A stretch of DNA of 64,000 nucleotides from Acidobacteriota bacterium (GTDB lineage Bacteria > Acidobacteriota > Terriglobia > Acidiferrales > UBA7541), in assembly GCA_013289955.1 (NCBI GenBank), contig JABCYZ010000003.1, positions 277,247 to 341,246 of the forward strand, read 5' to 3'. Shown here piece by piece: positions 55,801-64,000 of this stretch (its first letter is position 1; each line of letters begins with the position of its first letter). The notes under the pieces are model-generated. The model was not told the origin of the DNA, did not search any database, and saw only the letters and a list, made by a program, of their open reading frames with translations. A program made the translations under genes and the position numbers.

Positions 55801-57318
55801 CAGTTCTTCGTATGGTTTCTCCCGAGGCGCAGCTTGAATCCAGAGTGACCGCAGTCGGGCCGAATTCGGGAAGCGCTCTACCGCTTTCGCTGATCTGTCG
55901 CGCGTCTCATCTTCTTGAAGAAGCAAATGGTAGGCCAGAACTTCGTTCGTAATCGCCAGCTCATCGTCAGAACGCAACGGTTTCGCGTCCAGGAAATATC
56001 GTGCGGCTTCCGTCCCTTTGCCAAGCATCAAACTGGCTGCACCAAGGTTCGTGAGAATACGAAAGCGGTGCCAATCGGATATTTGGCTGCCTTTTGTCTG
56101 CTGAATTCGATTCAGGAGCAGAACGGCGATCTGAGCATCTCTTGGCGTTATACGTGCACGAGCCTCATCAATAAGAGCGTCGATTTCCGTTGTCACGGAA
56201 TTCGTTGTGACGGACTCGGTAAGTTTCGCGATGTAGTCGAGCTTGGAGTTTACGTTGGCAACTTGCTCGGAACGTAGGCCGCCGTAAAATTCTCCTTCAA
56301 TCTCCGGGTACTGTCTTATCAGTTCCGAGATTTTCTCCCTCGTGAACAATTCAATCGTAAAGAGCCCTGCAGCTTTGTGTTCTTGGTTTATGGCCTGTAT
56401 GGCGAGCTGCGCGGCGCCTGAGATCTTTCCTGTGGTGAGGATCGCATAGTGATCGAGTTTCGAAGGAAAAGTCTCGGCTTTTTCGACTTCTTCACGTATC
56501 TCCGCCGGGTCCAGTGATTTCCAAGGTTCTTTAAGCTTGCATTGCGCGCCGTAGAGCGGGTTTTCACCAAGAGTGTCGAATATATCGACGCCGAACTGCT
56601 GCTCTCCCTTCTTTGCAAAACGCTCAAGACCACGACGCGACCAGTGCCGCTTAAGCACAGCTAAGCACAGCTTCTCGAATTCGACTTCCGATTCTGCGGG
56701 ATTGACGATTTGCGAATTGTTCAGTGCAAACAGAGGGCTCAGGACCGAAGAGCCCGATTCCGTAACCTCAGAGCCGACCTTTCCTACACGCTCAGTGGCT
56801 GTCGCCTCTTTCTGATCCCGTTCATCGTCCGCCCTAATCGTCTCTTCTACGAACTCCTGCATCGAAGACCCTATCGCCCTAAGTATTTCCTCTAGGGTAG
56901 AAAGTACTAACCCATGGCGTCCCCTCTCAATTCTCGAAAGGCTCTGCGGTGAAATCCCAGCAGCTTTTGCCACTTCTCTGGCAGTTAGGCCTTTTTTCCT
57001 TCTCAGTTCGGCCAGACGGCGCCCAGCCACATAACGGTCCTCGGCTTCGGCATCGGCCAATTGCTTTTCGAATTGTCGGTCCACCGCCCGCCGAATTGCA
57101 GACCAAGAGATTTCGCAGCGCTCACGGTCCATTACGAGCGTCACGTGGGAGGCGTGCGCTTCAACCGCCCGAACCGCATCGCCTTTCTGTTCACTCCGTA
57201 CGAGACGGTGCAGTGGAATACTGCCGCCGCTTCCGTCACCAAATTCCACACGGAGCCGCTTTCCCTTTAGCGAAGCTCGGACGATTGTTCGATACTCTTT
57301 CTTCATTTCGTTGGTCAC
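52888..57318 (-). CDS. Giant DUF2442-XRE-nuclease-TPR-GreA/B-C-PIN protein (candidate conflict system)
   Basis: 1476 residues, no signal peptide or membrane span. In order: a DUF2442-like domain (~10-80); an XRE helix-turn-helix (~99-158, LTAREVAKAAGISPQSLSRIE); a Mrr-like PD-(D/E)xK nuclease domain (~208-340) with Asp245 and Gln259-x-Lys261 (GVDIFDT, YGAQCKLKE); long TPR repeats (~390-960); a GreA/GreB C-terminal domain (~980-1060, VEIGSAVQY, then ISAESEIARELLDKKVGD); and a PIN-like nuclease domain (~1165-1325; acids Asp1171, Glu1204 and Asp1300/1301). Two nuclease domains joined to an RNA-polymerase-binding fold and a DNA-binding head suggest a transcript- or DNA-targeting effector. Its start overlaps the stop of the DUF4160 gene. 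The domain order is as seen; function is inferred. Confidence 0.75.
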   Translation of the reverse strand: MTNEMKKEYRTIVRASLKGKRLRVEFGDGSGGSIPLHRLVRSEQKGDAVRAVEAHASHVTLVMDRERCEISWSAIRRAVDRQFEKQLADAEAEDRYVAGRRLAELRRKKGLTAREVAKAAGISPQSLSRIERGRHGLVLSTLEEILRAIGSSMQEFVEETIRADDERDQKEATATERVGKVGSEVTESGSSVLSPLFALNNSQIVNPAESEVEFEKLCLAVLKRHWSRRGLERFAKKGEQQFGVDIFDTLGENPLYGAQCKLKEPWKSLDPAEIREEVEKAETFPSKLDHYAILTTGKISGAAQLAIQAINQEHKAAGLFTIELFTREKISELIRQYPEIEGEFYGGLRSEQVANVNSKLDYIAKLTESVTTNSVTTEIDALIDEARARITPRDAQIAVLLLNRIQQTKGSQISDWHRFRILTNLGAASLMLGKGTEAARYFLDAKPLRSDDELAITNEVLAYHLLLQEDETRDRSAKAVERFPNSARLRSLWIQAAPREKPYEELLDATPGHLRKDAEVASALSRRAMASGLLDQAIEHAKDATTDKPKWSQAHLLLAQAYFGTIAMAVRGNRPLKAENRERNLANSLAAADEAITTAETQGDANTKAQALALKSDIATIQGRKEDAAHLARESFGADPTDLQGQLVMAQSSIGAGNLSEGIRILEEAYVQADYAPHVSYMLGQALMARGADADVSRAISVFNSAKLENLNRELIDPIIVSAMRAMIRIGRFADVGNLVKRPEVASSPVMVATIRSFAALKQSNDVEAGQLLDEANSSRQSEDSRCAIDFLARTLMEAGRPTDALPLLQELFNAQTPNFDVSLLLNCAGRLRQDKVILDTCEALYERGVRNWEVVEFESRYLEEYDFPKAINRLREFITANPTNRLAKFRLAIIGTRYGQDDLIQVSEEILPPPEDLPMPYAVPAVHLLQWHGHGKLAVDYAYRLLRAHSSELAAHKAYLASLMPGSRPDDIPATMDRVEIGSAVQYAEGSDAPVGWFVIEDTENPISEFEEISAESEIARELLDKKVGDSFILAKSSIRDRVGKIVQILSKYTRRFQVISDQMQLKFGTQSVIQSVRLPSPERLTPSDLQPMLDSVKAHSEAVSKLREIYRSTGVTLHLYGEQSGHTAFDGLIDLAVSEDEFIRCAPPQIEVFANALASLGSKSAVVVDLTALASLHLLGISRHVLTSTAFRFVMTPATFTEMQQLRAKLRFSTAHGTMYFEKGQHYFSETTEEESERQKVVFEEYAECVEKNVSVTPVPQLATLPGERRDLLEKILGRHGLESALLALSPGHVLWTDDLVAGEVSKSELGVERVWTQAVIEHLGSMGVIDRSLVGEAHAKLVGFSYQSTHFTGGVMVAALRASNGSVDAFPMRQMVRAFEDVPSGNRSIAWRQLAEFIVGLTREPMLPETKCVATRALLDKFPNDPSTNAQLAAFRSQCAGLMTLNPVAQADFIKCFDQWKKERLTMSYIVRP

Positions 57319-57662
57319 TTTTTTGCCCGGTTCCGACGTGCCTCTGCTCCCTTTGGACTTTCTTCGGTACGGCCGTTCAGTTCATCCCACTTCTTCACAA
57401 GAAGATCTAGGTTCTCGACCAGAATCTCGATGCCACGTGCAGGAACCTCATCTCCGACGAGCCGGCGCATTGTTGCAAGCGAAACTACGGCTTCTTGATC
57501 TCCCCATCTCAAGTGACAGTGCGGCAGGTGGTGGCGCCCGCCTCGTTCGCAGTAAATGCACACCACATATCCGTCCTTGCGCAGTATTTCCGGCAAATCT
57601 CTCCGTCCCATTTTGACATCAACGTATACGTTAACTCTTCTTGTTTGCTCCCGCAAGTCCAC
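57315..57662 (-). CDS. DUF4160-domain protein
   Basis: 115 residues from a GTG (57662). The DUF4160 pattern is clear: RRDLPEILRKDGYVVCIYCERGG, the histidine-rich HHLPHCHL, then VVSLATMRRLVG and LVKKWDELNG. DUF4160 genes are usually followed by a small DUF2442 gene, often in toxin-antitoxin-like pairs; here the following DUF2442 module is the N-terminus of the 1476-residue protein, with a four-base ATGA overlap. The product probably pairs physically with that domain. Biochemical function of the family is unknown to me. Confidence 0.8.
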   Translation of the reverse strand: MDLREQTRRVNVYVDVKMGRRDLPEILRKDGYVVCIYCERGGRHHLPHCHLRWGDQEAVVSLATMRRLVGDEVPARGIEILVENLDLLVKKWDELNGRTEESPKGAEARRNRAKK

Positions 57663-57896
57663 CTAACTACAATTATTACAACATCTTAGAGGGAACCCTA
57701 AAACATCGGTGCTGCCCACAATCTGCTCCTGGAGGCGCTTTGGTCAGCGATGAACACCTGACCGTGGGGTTCCTTCCCATTCTCTTACACCCACCTTCGA
57801 CCGCTCTTCCTACCCAAACCCTGCGCCTAAGACACGAAGGAGTTTGCTTCTTGTTTCAAGCGACAATCACGCTCGAAAAAATGGCGTTGTCCAGGA

Positions 57897-60800
57897 CTAA
57901 TGGAAATCATGAGACTGCGTTTCTGCTGCGGTGATGGAGATCGGTAGCACTCGGGAAGCCTTGATGGATATAGTGTGATCTTGATTCTGCAGGACGCCTT
58001 CGACTCGAAGGAATTTCTCACGGTTGATCACCACGCGGTATTTCTCGTAAAGATCAGGATTCACAATCACATTCGAAATTCCTGTTTCATCTTCCAAACT
58101 CAAAAAGACAAAGCCTTTCGCTGTTCCCGGCCGCTGACGAGCGATTACGCATCCGGCTACCCGCGTGTATTGCCCGTCCGGCACGCGAGGCAAATCGCAC
58201 GCTCGTTTTACTTGGAGCTTGGATAGAGCTTCCCGGCAATACGTCATCGGATGCGGGCCAGTGCTCATGCCCGACCCGTGAAAATCTGCAACAAGACGCT
58301 CTTCGTCCGTCATTTGCTGCAATGGTGACACTTCCATTTGCTGGGGAATCACATCCAGCAGTGGACCGGCGGGCCGCGCCGCCCGTTCGACTTGCCACAG
58401 CGCGGTCCTCCGATGCAATTCCTTGCCGAGAGAATTGAGCGCGCCGATTTCGCTAAGGGTCACCAGCTCTTTTTTCGCTAGTTCCGGGACACGACGGACC
58501 AGATCTTCGATTCCCTCGAATGGATGTTTTTGTCTCTCCGAAACAATCCTCTCGGCGGCGGATTGCCGCATTCCGCGGACATAGCGAAACCCGATGCGCA
58601 GGCACGGAACCTCCTTGCCATCTTTGGCCCCGCGTTCGATCGTGCAGTTCCATTTCGAGTGGAGTGTGTTGATTGGCTTCACACGCAAACCGTGCAACTG
58701 CGCATCGTGAACCAGCACGGCCGGACTATAAAAACCCATCGGCTGATTGTTGAGCAGCGCCGCCGTAAACGCCGCTAGATAGTGAAATTTCAGATAGGCG
58801 CTGGCATAGGCGATCAGAGCGAAACTCGCCGCGTGCGATTCCGGAAATCCGTAGCGTGCGAACGCTGTAATCTGCGTGATGATCTCGTCCTGAGTCTGAG
58901 GACTGAACCCGTTCTGAGTCATACCGCTCCGCAACTTCGTTTCTATTTTTTTCATGCGTTCTTCCGAGCGCTTGAATCCCATCGCCCTGCGCAAGTCTTC
59001 CGCCTCGCCGCCTGTGAAGTTCGCCGCGATCATCGCGATGCGCAGCAGCTGCTCCTGAAACAGCGGCACGCCCAGTGTTCGCTTGAGCACGGATTCGAGA
59101 GAGGGATGGGCGTAGCTGACAGATTCCTTCCCCTGCCGTCGCCGCATATAGGGATGCATCATTTTTCCGACAATGGGGCCTGGCCGAATGATGGCCACTT
59201 GCACTACAAGATCGTAGAATTTGACCGGCGCGTTGCGCGGAAGCGACGCCATCTGCGCCCTACTTTCAACCTGAAACATCCCTACCGTGTCCGCTCGCCG
59301 AAGTGTTTCATAAACGGGAGGATCATCGGGAGGCAGCTGCGCCAAATCGATTGGCACGTCGTAGTGTTTCGGAATCAGTTCCAGGCAATCTTCGAGCACC
59401 GCCATCATCCCCAGACCCAACAAGTCCATCTTCACGATGCCCATATCGGCGCAATCGTCCTTGTCCCATTGCACGACGACACGTCCCGGCATCGTTGCAG
59501 GTTCGAGCGGAACAACCGAATCCAGCTGCCCCTGACACACGACCATTCCGCCGGAATGTTGTCCCAGATGCCGCGGCAAATCCTGAATGCGTTCGCACAG
59601 CTCCCAGTATTTCCGAACGCGAGGATGATTCAGGTCGAACCCCACTTGTTGAAAATGATTTTCGAAGTTGTCGGACGGCCCGCGCCATTCGCCGCTGTTC
59701 ACCACGCTCGAAAGCCGGTGGAGGGTTTCTTGATCGAATCCCAGCGCTTTGCCCACTTCCCGCGCTGCGGAACGGTCCCGATAGGTAATGACGTTTGCCG
59801 TCATCGCCGCCCCGAGCTGGCCGTAGCGCTGGTATACATATTGAATCGCCTTCTCTCTTTCGTCCCCGCTCGGCAAATCGAGATCGATATCCGGCCATTC
59901 GCCGCGTTCTTCCGAGAGGAATCGTTCAAAGAGCAGTTCCATGCCGACCGGATCAACGGCCGTAATTCCGAGGGAATAACAGACTGCGCTGTTCGCTGCC
60001 GAACCGCGTCCCTGCACAAGGATTTTCTGCTCGCGGCAAAATCGAATGATGTCCCAAACGATCAGGAAATAACCGGCGAGTTTCAGTTTTTCGATCAGAG
60101 CGAGTTCCCGTTCCACTTGCCGCTTGGCGCGCGCGAACAATTCCTCGTCATGTTTTACTGCGTAGCGGTTGTGGAATCCTTCTTCGGTCCGCTTCCGGAG
60201 AAACGAATCCATCGTTTCTCCTTCCGGAACGGGATAACGTGGGAATTCGTATCCGAGTTCAGCCAGTGTGTATTCGAGCCTTGCGGAGAGTTCACAAGTG
60301 TTGTGAATGGCCCGCGGCAGATCAGAAAACAGTTGAATCATCTCTTGGGCCGAACGGAGATGACGCTCGTCGTTTCGCTCGACAAGCCGGCCAGCGTTGT
60401 CTAACTTGCAGTGGTTTCGAATGCAGGTGAAGACGTCCAGAACTTCCCGCTCGGGGGCGCGCGCGTAGCGAACGCCATTCGTTGCAAGGAGCGGTAGACG
60501 CAGCGTTTCGGCAAGACGCACTGCCGCCTGGTTGCGGCGCTCCTCGACAGGATCGCAGTGACGTTGTATCTCGACATAGATATTCTTTTTTCCGAAGAGA
60601 GCCGTCAGCTTTTCTATATTCTTCCGCGCTTCGTCGTAGCCATTGTTGGAAAGTGAAGCCGCCAGTACACCTTCCTCTCCGCCTGTCAGACACACCAAAC
60701 CTTCGGCATGTTCCGCTATTTCCTCCAGCGTGGCCGTGCCCGTTCCTTTTTCCTTTTCACGCAATTTGTAGCGTGTCATCAGACGGCACAGATTCTGATA

Positions 60801-61106
60801 CCCAGTCCGGTTTTCCACGAGCAGAGGCAATCGCACCGGTCGCGACGAGAAAGAATTCGGCATCCATGAAGGCAAACTTGCTCGGTTTCCAAAACCTTCG
60901 ACCGAAATCTCGGCTCCGACGTGCGCGCGAACGCCCACGGACTTTGCCGCCATGTGGAATCGGGGAGAGCCGTACACGCCGTCACGATCCACCAAAGCTA
61001 TGGCATGCATCTCCAGTTCCTTCGCCCGAGACACCAGGTCTTCCGGACGCGAAGCCCCTTCGAGAAAACTGAATGCTGACGAAGAATGTAGCTCTATGTA
61101 CTTCAA
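57897..61106 (-). CDS. dnaE2: Error-prone DNA polymerase III alpha-type subunit DnaE2
   Basis: 1069 residues. N-terminal PHP domain begins ELHSSSAFSFLEGAS, with Ser in place of the second metal His; this is degenerate as in other DnaE2 proteins. The palm has PDIDLDLPSGDERE near residue 405 with the catalytic acids, and ESHAASFALIAYASAYLKFHYLAAF precedes a C-terminal OB domain (TRVAGCVIARQRPGTAKGF). It inserts bases opposite lesions with ImuB as clamp adaptor. Third gene of the imuA-imuB-dnaE2 operon; its start overlaps the imuB stop (ATGA). Confidence 0.95.
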   Translation of the reverse strand: MKYIELHSSSAFSFLEGASRPEDLVSRAKELEMHAIALVDRDGVYGSPRFHMAAKSVGVRAHVGAEISVEGFGNRASLPSWMPNSFSSRPVRLPLLVENRTGYQNLCRLMTRYKLREKEKGTGTATLEEIAEHAEGLVCLTGGEEGVLAASLSNNGYDEARKNIEKLTALFGKKNIYVEIQRHCDPVEERRNQAAVRLAETLRLPLLATNGVRYARAPEREVLDVFTCIRNHCKLDNAGRLVERNDERHLRSAQEMIQLFSDLPRAIHNTCELSARLEYTLAELGYEFPRYPVPEGETMDSFLRKRTEEGFHNRYAVKHDEELFARAKRQVERELALIEKLKLAGYFLIVWDIIRFCREQKILVQGRGSAANSAVCYSLGITAVDPVGMELLFERFLSEERGEWPDIDLDLPSGDEREKAIQYVYQRYGQLGAAMTANVITYRDRSAAREVGKALGFDQETLHRLSSVVNSGEWRGPSDNFENHFQQVGFDLNHPRVRKYWELCERIQDLPRHLGQHSGGMVVCQGQLDSVVPLEPATMPGRVVVQWDKDDCADMGIVKMDLLGLGMMAVLEDCLELIPKHYDVPIDLAQLPPDDPPVYETLRRADTVGMFQVESRAQMASLPRNAPVKFYDLVVQVAIIRPGPIVGKMMHPYMRRRQGKESVSYAHPSLESVLKRTLGVPLFQEQLLRIAMIAANFTGGEAEDLRRAMGFKRSEERMKKIETKLRSGMTQNGFSPQTQDEIITQITAFARYGFPESHAASFALIAYASAYLKFHYLAAFTAALLNNQPMGFYSPAVLVHDAQLHGLRVKPINTLHSKWNCTIERGAKDGKEVPCLRIGFRYVRGMRQSAAERIVSERQKHPFEGIEDLVRRVPELAKKELVTLSEIGALNSLGKELHRRTALWQVERAARPAGPLLDVIPQQMEVSPLQQMTDEERLVADFHGSGMSTGPHPMTYCREALSKLQVKRACDLPRVPDGQYTRVAGCVIARQRPGTAKGFVFLSLEDETGISNVIVNPDLYEKYRVVINREKFLRVEGVLQNQDHTISIKASRVLPISITAAETQSHDFH

Positions 61107-62707
61107 TCGTAGATTCCTTCCACGAACCAGCGCTTCGCGCGCAAGTCTTTATAGACGCGATACAGCGCCGTCTCTTCTTCACTTTCCCGGCTACCCGGTT
61201 GAACGGTCGGTCGCAACGTCCGCACTTTGATGTCCCATTCATCGCGCGCCCAGGGTGTTTCAGACCACCAGTCGCCTTTCGTTCTCCACGGTCCTGCGAA
61301 CGCCAGGATTCGCCGGCGTGCTCCCTCACAACCAAGAAATGTCGGCTTTTCTTCCTGAAATTCCACGGTTGCCGGAAGCGGGGGCCGGAATATGCGCATT
61401 GCCGCTCTCGCTTCTTTTCCTGTGGCTGCGCGCTTTTCCTTTATTTCCGGCAAAACAAAACGGTTCTGCTGAAACGAGTTGGGGCCGTGTGTATCAAGCA
61501 GTGCGGGCGCACCGACCCGGCTTTCCCCCACCGTGTTTTGTATTCGCGCGAGCGTAATTTCAAGACGCTCGGGGTCAGGGGAGAGCGGCAGGAAGAGTCC
61601 GAGCTGCTGGCACCGTGCCTTCACGGGGGTCGTCAAAATATGGACCGTCACGACAGGCAGAGAAGGAGGGTGCTTCTCAAGATCAAGCTGCAAAAGTTTC
61701 AGAAGAAATTTGCTGTCTCGCGCCGGTACCGGAAGCCGGAGCGTCCGGATATGAAAGAGCGGTTCCTTTCTACGAGAATCGTTTCGCTCCAGCGTGAGCG
61801 TGACTTTGACCTCTCCGATGGAGAGAATGTGCATTCGCAACCGCACACACAACTGTTCGAGAAGGCGATTCAGAACAAAGAGCAAGGGCTCAAGCAATTC
61901 CACCGGAGAGTCCAGCTCCATGTGCTCTTCGAAGCTCGACGGAAAATCCCTGGCGATAAGCGGCTGATGGTCTTCGCCGTGTGCCAAACGCCACCAGCGG
62001 AGCCCGTCCTGTCCCAACCGTTCGACAATTGCGACTTCGGGAAGGCCCGCAAAGTCCGCGCAGGTGCGGACACCCCAGCGCTTCAGTGTCCCGGTGAACT
62101 CGAACGGAATTCGGAGAGCCTCAAGCGAAAGGCTTCCGATCCGGAGACTCTCCTCTCCGGCAGGAATCACTGTGACACCTTCGAAACCTTGTGCTGCACA
62201 CACTGCGGCTAAAGGGCTTCCTGCAACAGCAACGCTCGTTTCAAATCCCACTTCCGCAGCCACACGACTTAAGTCGTGCGCGATTTTTTCGGGAGAACCG
62301 AAAAGCTTTTCGCAGCCGGCAATGTCGAGCACAGCTGTATCGGAAAACTCATGGTCCCCCCGCTTCGCTCCATCCGCGACACGCGGCGAAATCATCCACG
62401 CGCAATCCAGGAGAGCGGCGTAGGCCGTCGCTTCCTGCGAAAGCGAACGCCAGCGAGAAGTGATTCCCTCGAATGCTTCCATCTGCACTTTGGTCATCCC
62501 GCTTTCGACGCCGAGTCTCCGCGCCTCGCGGTTGACGGCGAATACTTTCGTCAGCGGCGCGGCTCCGGCAATGATCGCGACGGGCCTCCCTCGCAGGTCC
62601 GGCTCCAGACGAACGGCGGCCTGCACGGGAAAGTCCGGCACGAATAGACATGCGAAAGCCAACGTGCGTCCCCTGAACTTGGTAGAGGAAAGGGAAACAA
62701 ACAGCAC
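61103..62707 (-). CDS. imuB: ImuB, catalytically dead Y-family adaptor
   Basis: About 534 residues. Y-family fold (LAFACLFVPDFPVQAAV at the position of the DxD strand) without the catalytic acidic residues. The beta-clamp site QLGLFLP occurs in the middle (~residue 375), followed by the ImuB-C region. It links DnaE2 and ImuA to the sliding clamp. The start is uncertain: GTG 62707 is chosen, and the frame is open to a TTG at 62749 overlapping imuA by 31 bases. Confidence 0.9.
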   Translation of the reverse strand: MLFVSLSSTKFRGRTLAFACLFVPDFPVQAAVRLEPDLRGRPVAIIAGAAPLTKVFAVNREARRLGVESGMTKVQMEAFEGITSRWRSLSQEATAYAALLDCAWMISPRVADGAKRGDHEFSDTAVLDIAGCEKLFGSPEKIAHDLSRVAAEVGFETSVAVAGSPLAAVCAAQGFEGVTVIPAGEESLRIGSLSLEALRIPFEFTGTLKRWGVRTCADFAGLPEVAIVERLGQDGLRWWRLAHGEDHQPLIARDFPSSFEEHMELDSPVELLEPLLFVLNRLLEQLCVRLRMHILSIGEVKVTLTLERNDSRRKEPLFHIRTLRLPVPARDSKFLLKLLQLDLEKHPPSLPVVTVHILTTPVKARCQQLGLFLPLSPDPERLEITLARIQNTVGESRVGAPALLDTHGPNSFQQNRFVLPEIKEKRAATGKEARAAMRIFRPPLPATVEFQEEKPTFLGCEGARRRILAFAGPWRTKGDWWSETPWARDEWDIKVRTLRPTVQPGSRESEEETALYRVYKDLRAKRWFVEGIYD

Positions 62708-62718
62708 CTTCCGACTGC

Positions 62719-63792
62719 TTACGGCGTGCGCGTCTGCCAGCGAGCGCAATCGGCGGGTTGCGACAACACTCGTGAACGCGCTACTTCTCCCTGCACTTCA
62801 AACCCCTCGAACGTCGAAGCTCCGGTTTCGACATTTGTGGCGGCGCGGCTCCAGTTGTCCATTCTTCGCTTGCATCGCAGAACCAAAGAAGCGCAGCTTT
62901 TGGCGTAGGACTCTTCTCCGAGCAAAAGTAAAATTGTCGGCGTGTTCTCGATCGCGCGACGGAAACGAAACCACATGCTCAAATTGATGCGACGCGCGTC
63001 TACCCACGAGATGCCTCCGAGATCGACCACCACCACACCCCATCCGCCGCCGTGCAGCAGCAGGTCGGTTGTCTTCAGAGCTTGTTCGAGCCGTTTCCAC
63101 GGCGTCGTGTTTCTTCCAACACTTCGCGCTTGAGGCGGCGAATCGAATTCGCGAAGTGGCGGCAAAGATAGTCGAGCCCGAAAACCACGTCGCGGAAGTT
63201 CCCGGTCTCGTTCAACTTGTTCTCCCGCACAACGAGTGACGACCTGGAGTTGCGCCGTCTCTGCCAATGCTGTTTGCTTTCCTATCAGAGAGGGAATCGC
63301 CTTATCCACGCCCCGCATCAATTCGCGGGGGTGACGCCAACCGTGTACGGGCAGCGCTTTCTTGGTCGCGAAATCTGGGCCCCCGGTTTTTCCTATTTCT
63401 TTGTCCGCAGCAGCAAAGTACGAAGACCCTTTGAAATCCTCTCGCCGCCCCTCAATTTCCCCGCATCGAACCCAAAGCAGCCGCGGAAGTTCAACTCCTG
63501 CAGCCGCAAGAGAAACCGGGTCGAGCGAATCGGAAACATCGACGAAGGCACACGCTTCCTGCCGTTCCGTGGACTGCGCGAGCAAAGAGAAAGCCAGGCT
63601 CGTCCGCCCGGAGGAAGCAGGGCCGCACAATTCCACAAGAGTCCCGCGGGGAAAGCCACCACCGAGCACTTCATCGAGCTCCCTAATACCGCTCGGCTGG
63701 AGTTCGACGTCCGGACGTCTCTGAAAACCTTCCAGCCCTCGTCCGATAAGACCTGTATCGAATTTCGCTTGCTTAATAAGGATAGCGTTCAT
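62719..63792 (-). CDS. imuA: ImuA (SOS mutasome RecA/SulA-like protein)
   Basis: 357 residues with a RecA-like ATPase core: GGGFPRGTLVELCGPASSGRTSLAF resembles a Walker A loop, but the Lys is Arg (GPASSGRTS). GVVVVDLGGISW is the Walker B strand. The gap between them is long (~90 residues of low conservation, ~115-215). ImuA regulates the DnaE2 mutasome. First gene of its operon, with a promoter and LexA-like box 11 bases before the ATG. Confidence 0.9.
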   Translation of the reverse strand: MNAILIKQAKFDTGLIGRGLEGFQRRPDVELQPSGIRELDEVLGGGFPRGTLVELCGPASSGRTSLAFSLLAQSTERQEACAFVDVSDSLDPVSLAAAGVELPRLLWVRCGEIEGRREDFKGSSYFAAADKEIGKTGGPDFATKKALPVHGWRHPRELMRGVDKAIPSLIGKQTALAETAQLQVVTRCAGEQVERDRELPRRGFRARLSLPPLREFDSPPQARSVGRNTTPWKRLEQALKTTDLLLHGGGWGVVVVDLGGISWVDARRINLSMWFRFRRAIENTPTILLLLGEESYAKSCASLVLRCKRRMDNWSRAATNVETGASTFEGFEVQGEVARSRVLSQPADCARWQTRTP

Positions 63793-63802
63793 CTTTTCGT
63801 CA

Positions 63803-63817
63803 GTTCGCTTTTTGTTC
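63803..63817 (-). promoter_or_regulatory. LexA-like box upstream of imuA
   Basis: GTTCGCTTTTTGTTC, the form GTTC-n7-GTTC recognised by alphaproteobacterial LexA, lies 11 bases before the imuA start and just downstream of a candidate -10. It is the only exact match I noticed beside a DNA-damage gene. SOS control is plausible, though LexA specificity in this lineage is not known to me. Confidence 0.6.
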
Positions 63818-63827
63818 GCCTAAGACG

Positions 63828-63856
63828 ATTCTCCTCAGGTGAGGGCGCGCTGTCAA
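63828..63856 (-). promoter_or_regulatory. imuA promoter candidate
   Basis: On the minus strand TTGACA (63856-63851), a 17-base spacer and GAGAAT (63833-63828). The LexA-like box sits between the -10 and the start codon, where a bound repressor would block RNA polymerase. Confidence 0.5.
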
Positions 63857-64000
63857 GGCTTTGGGATTGAGGGCCAGCGATTTCGCAAAGGTTGGTGCGG
63901 TGAATGGTTAACTGGCTGATTCCAGTGAAATTGGGCTGTGCGACGAACAGTTGCTGAATTGCGCGAAGAAACGAAACGTCAGGATGGCTGCCAAAAGGGC

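Noticed and set aside
58782..60404. 540-residue plus-strand open frame
   Set aside because: It lies entirely antisense to dnaE2 and has low-complexity His/Arg-rich composition without domains; a shadow of a GC-biased gene.

Overview
The window looks like an accessory-rich stretch of a soil-type bacterial chromosome. The most likely source is an acidobacterium. I infer this from the mix of a giant IPT/TIG-repeat secreted protein beside an Rhs protein, TPR-rich regulators, a CRP-thioredoxin reductase fusion and an imuA-imuB-dnaE2 cassette. There is no rRNA or core marker gene, so this placement is an inference. There is no CRISPR array, no intact tRNA and no complete insertion sequence.

Left end (1-7150): a decayed integrated element bounded by two copies of the 5' half of a tRNA-Ser(GCT) gene (374-415 and 7112-7153). 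It holds an exosortase-associated type acyltransferase with an adenylate-forming enzyme, a 5'-truncated TPR gene, a 5'-truncated ssb fragment with a good terminator, an AbiE toxin-antitoxin pair whose toxin is broken, and a frameshifted tyrosine recombinase. Middle left (7154-19300): about 12 kb bounded by two diverged direct repeats of about 118 bp. The cargo is redox and detoxification genes: an NADPH-dependent F420 reductase-like protein, a frameshifted SDR with a divergent TetR, carbonic anhydrase, a YhhQ-type transporter, an exported metallo-beta-lactamase-fold protein, LysR, and a six-gene operon (NTF2-like, two quinone-reductase-type MDRs, VOC, CRP-TrxR-like fusion, dienelactone hydrolase).

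Centre (20.4-35.8 kb): an exported multicopper oxidase, then an operon of giant secreted proteins with 4-nt overlaps. It consists of a 2433-residue IPT/TIG protein, a 1770-residue Kelch/Rhs protein ending in an L,D-transpeptidase-like Tlde1-type domain, and a small exported protein that is a good immunity candidate. A broken ECF sigma gene follows. From 36.4 to 40.3 kb lies a HipBA toxin-antitoxin pair and, divergent from it across an AT-rich region with operator-like palindromes and five 18-19 bp-phased repeats, a three-gene module (unknown 207 aa, XRE-ImmA/IrrE peptidase, 68 aa).

From 40.7 to 49.2 kb lies a divergent cluster: S53 peptidase, a 458-residue unknown and a Dyp-type peroxidase on one side; a 795-residue unknown and a halogenase-like flavoprotein on the other. 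A membrane-anchored kinase with an altered catalytic loop follows. The right end is about DNA damage and conflict: a WGR-domain ATP-dependent DNA ligase, DinB, a 1476-residue DUF2442-XRE-nuclease-TPR-GreA/B-C-PIN protein coupled to a DUF4160 protein, and imuA-imuB-dnaE2 with a LexA-like box. The 1476-residue protein is my best candidate for an undescribed conflict system; the Rhs-Tlde1 locus and the 40.7-49.2 kb redox cluster are next.
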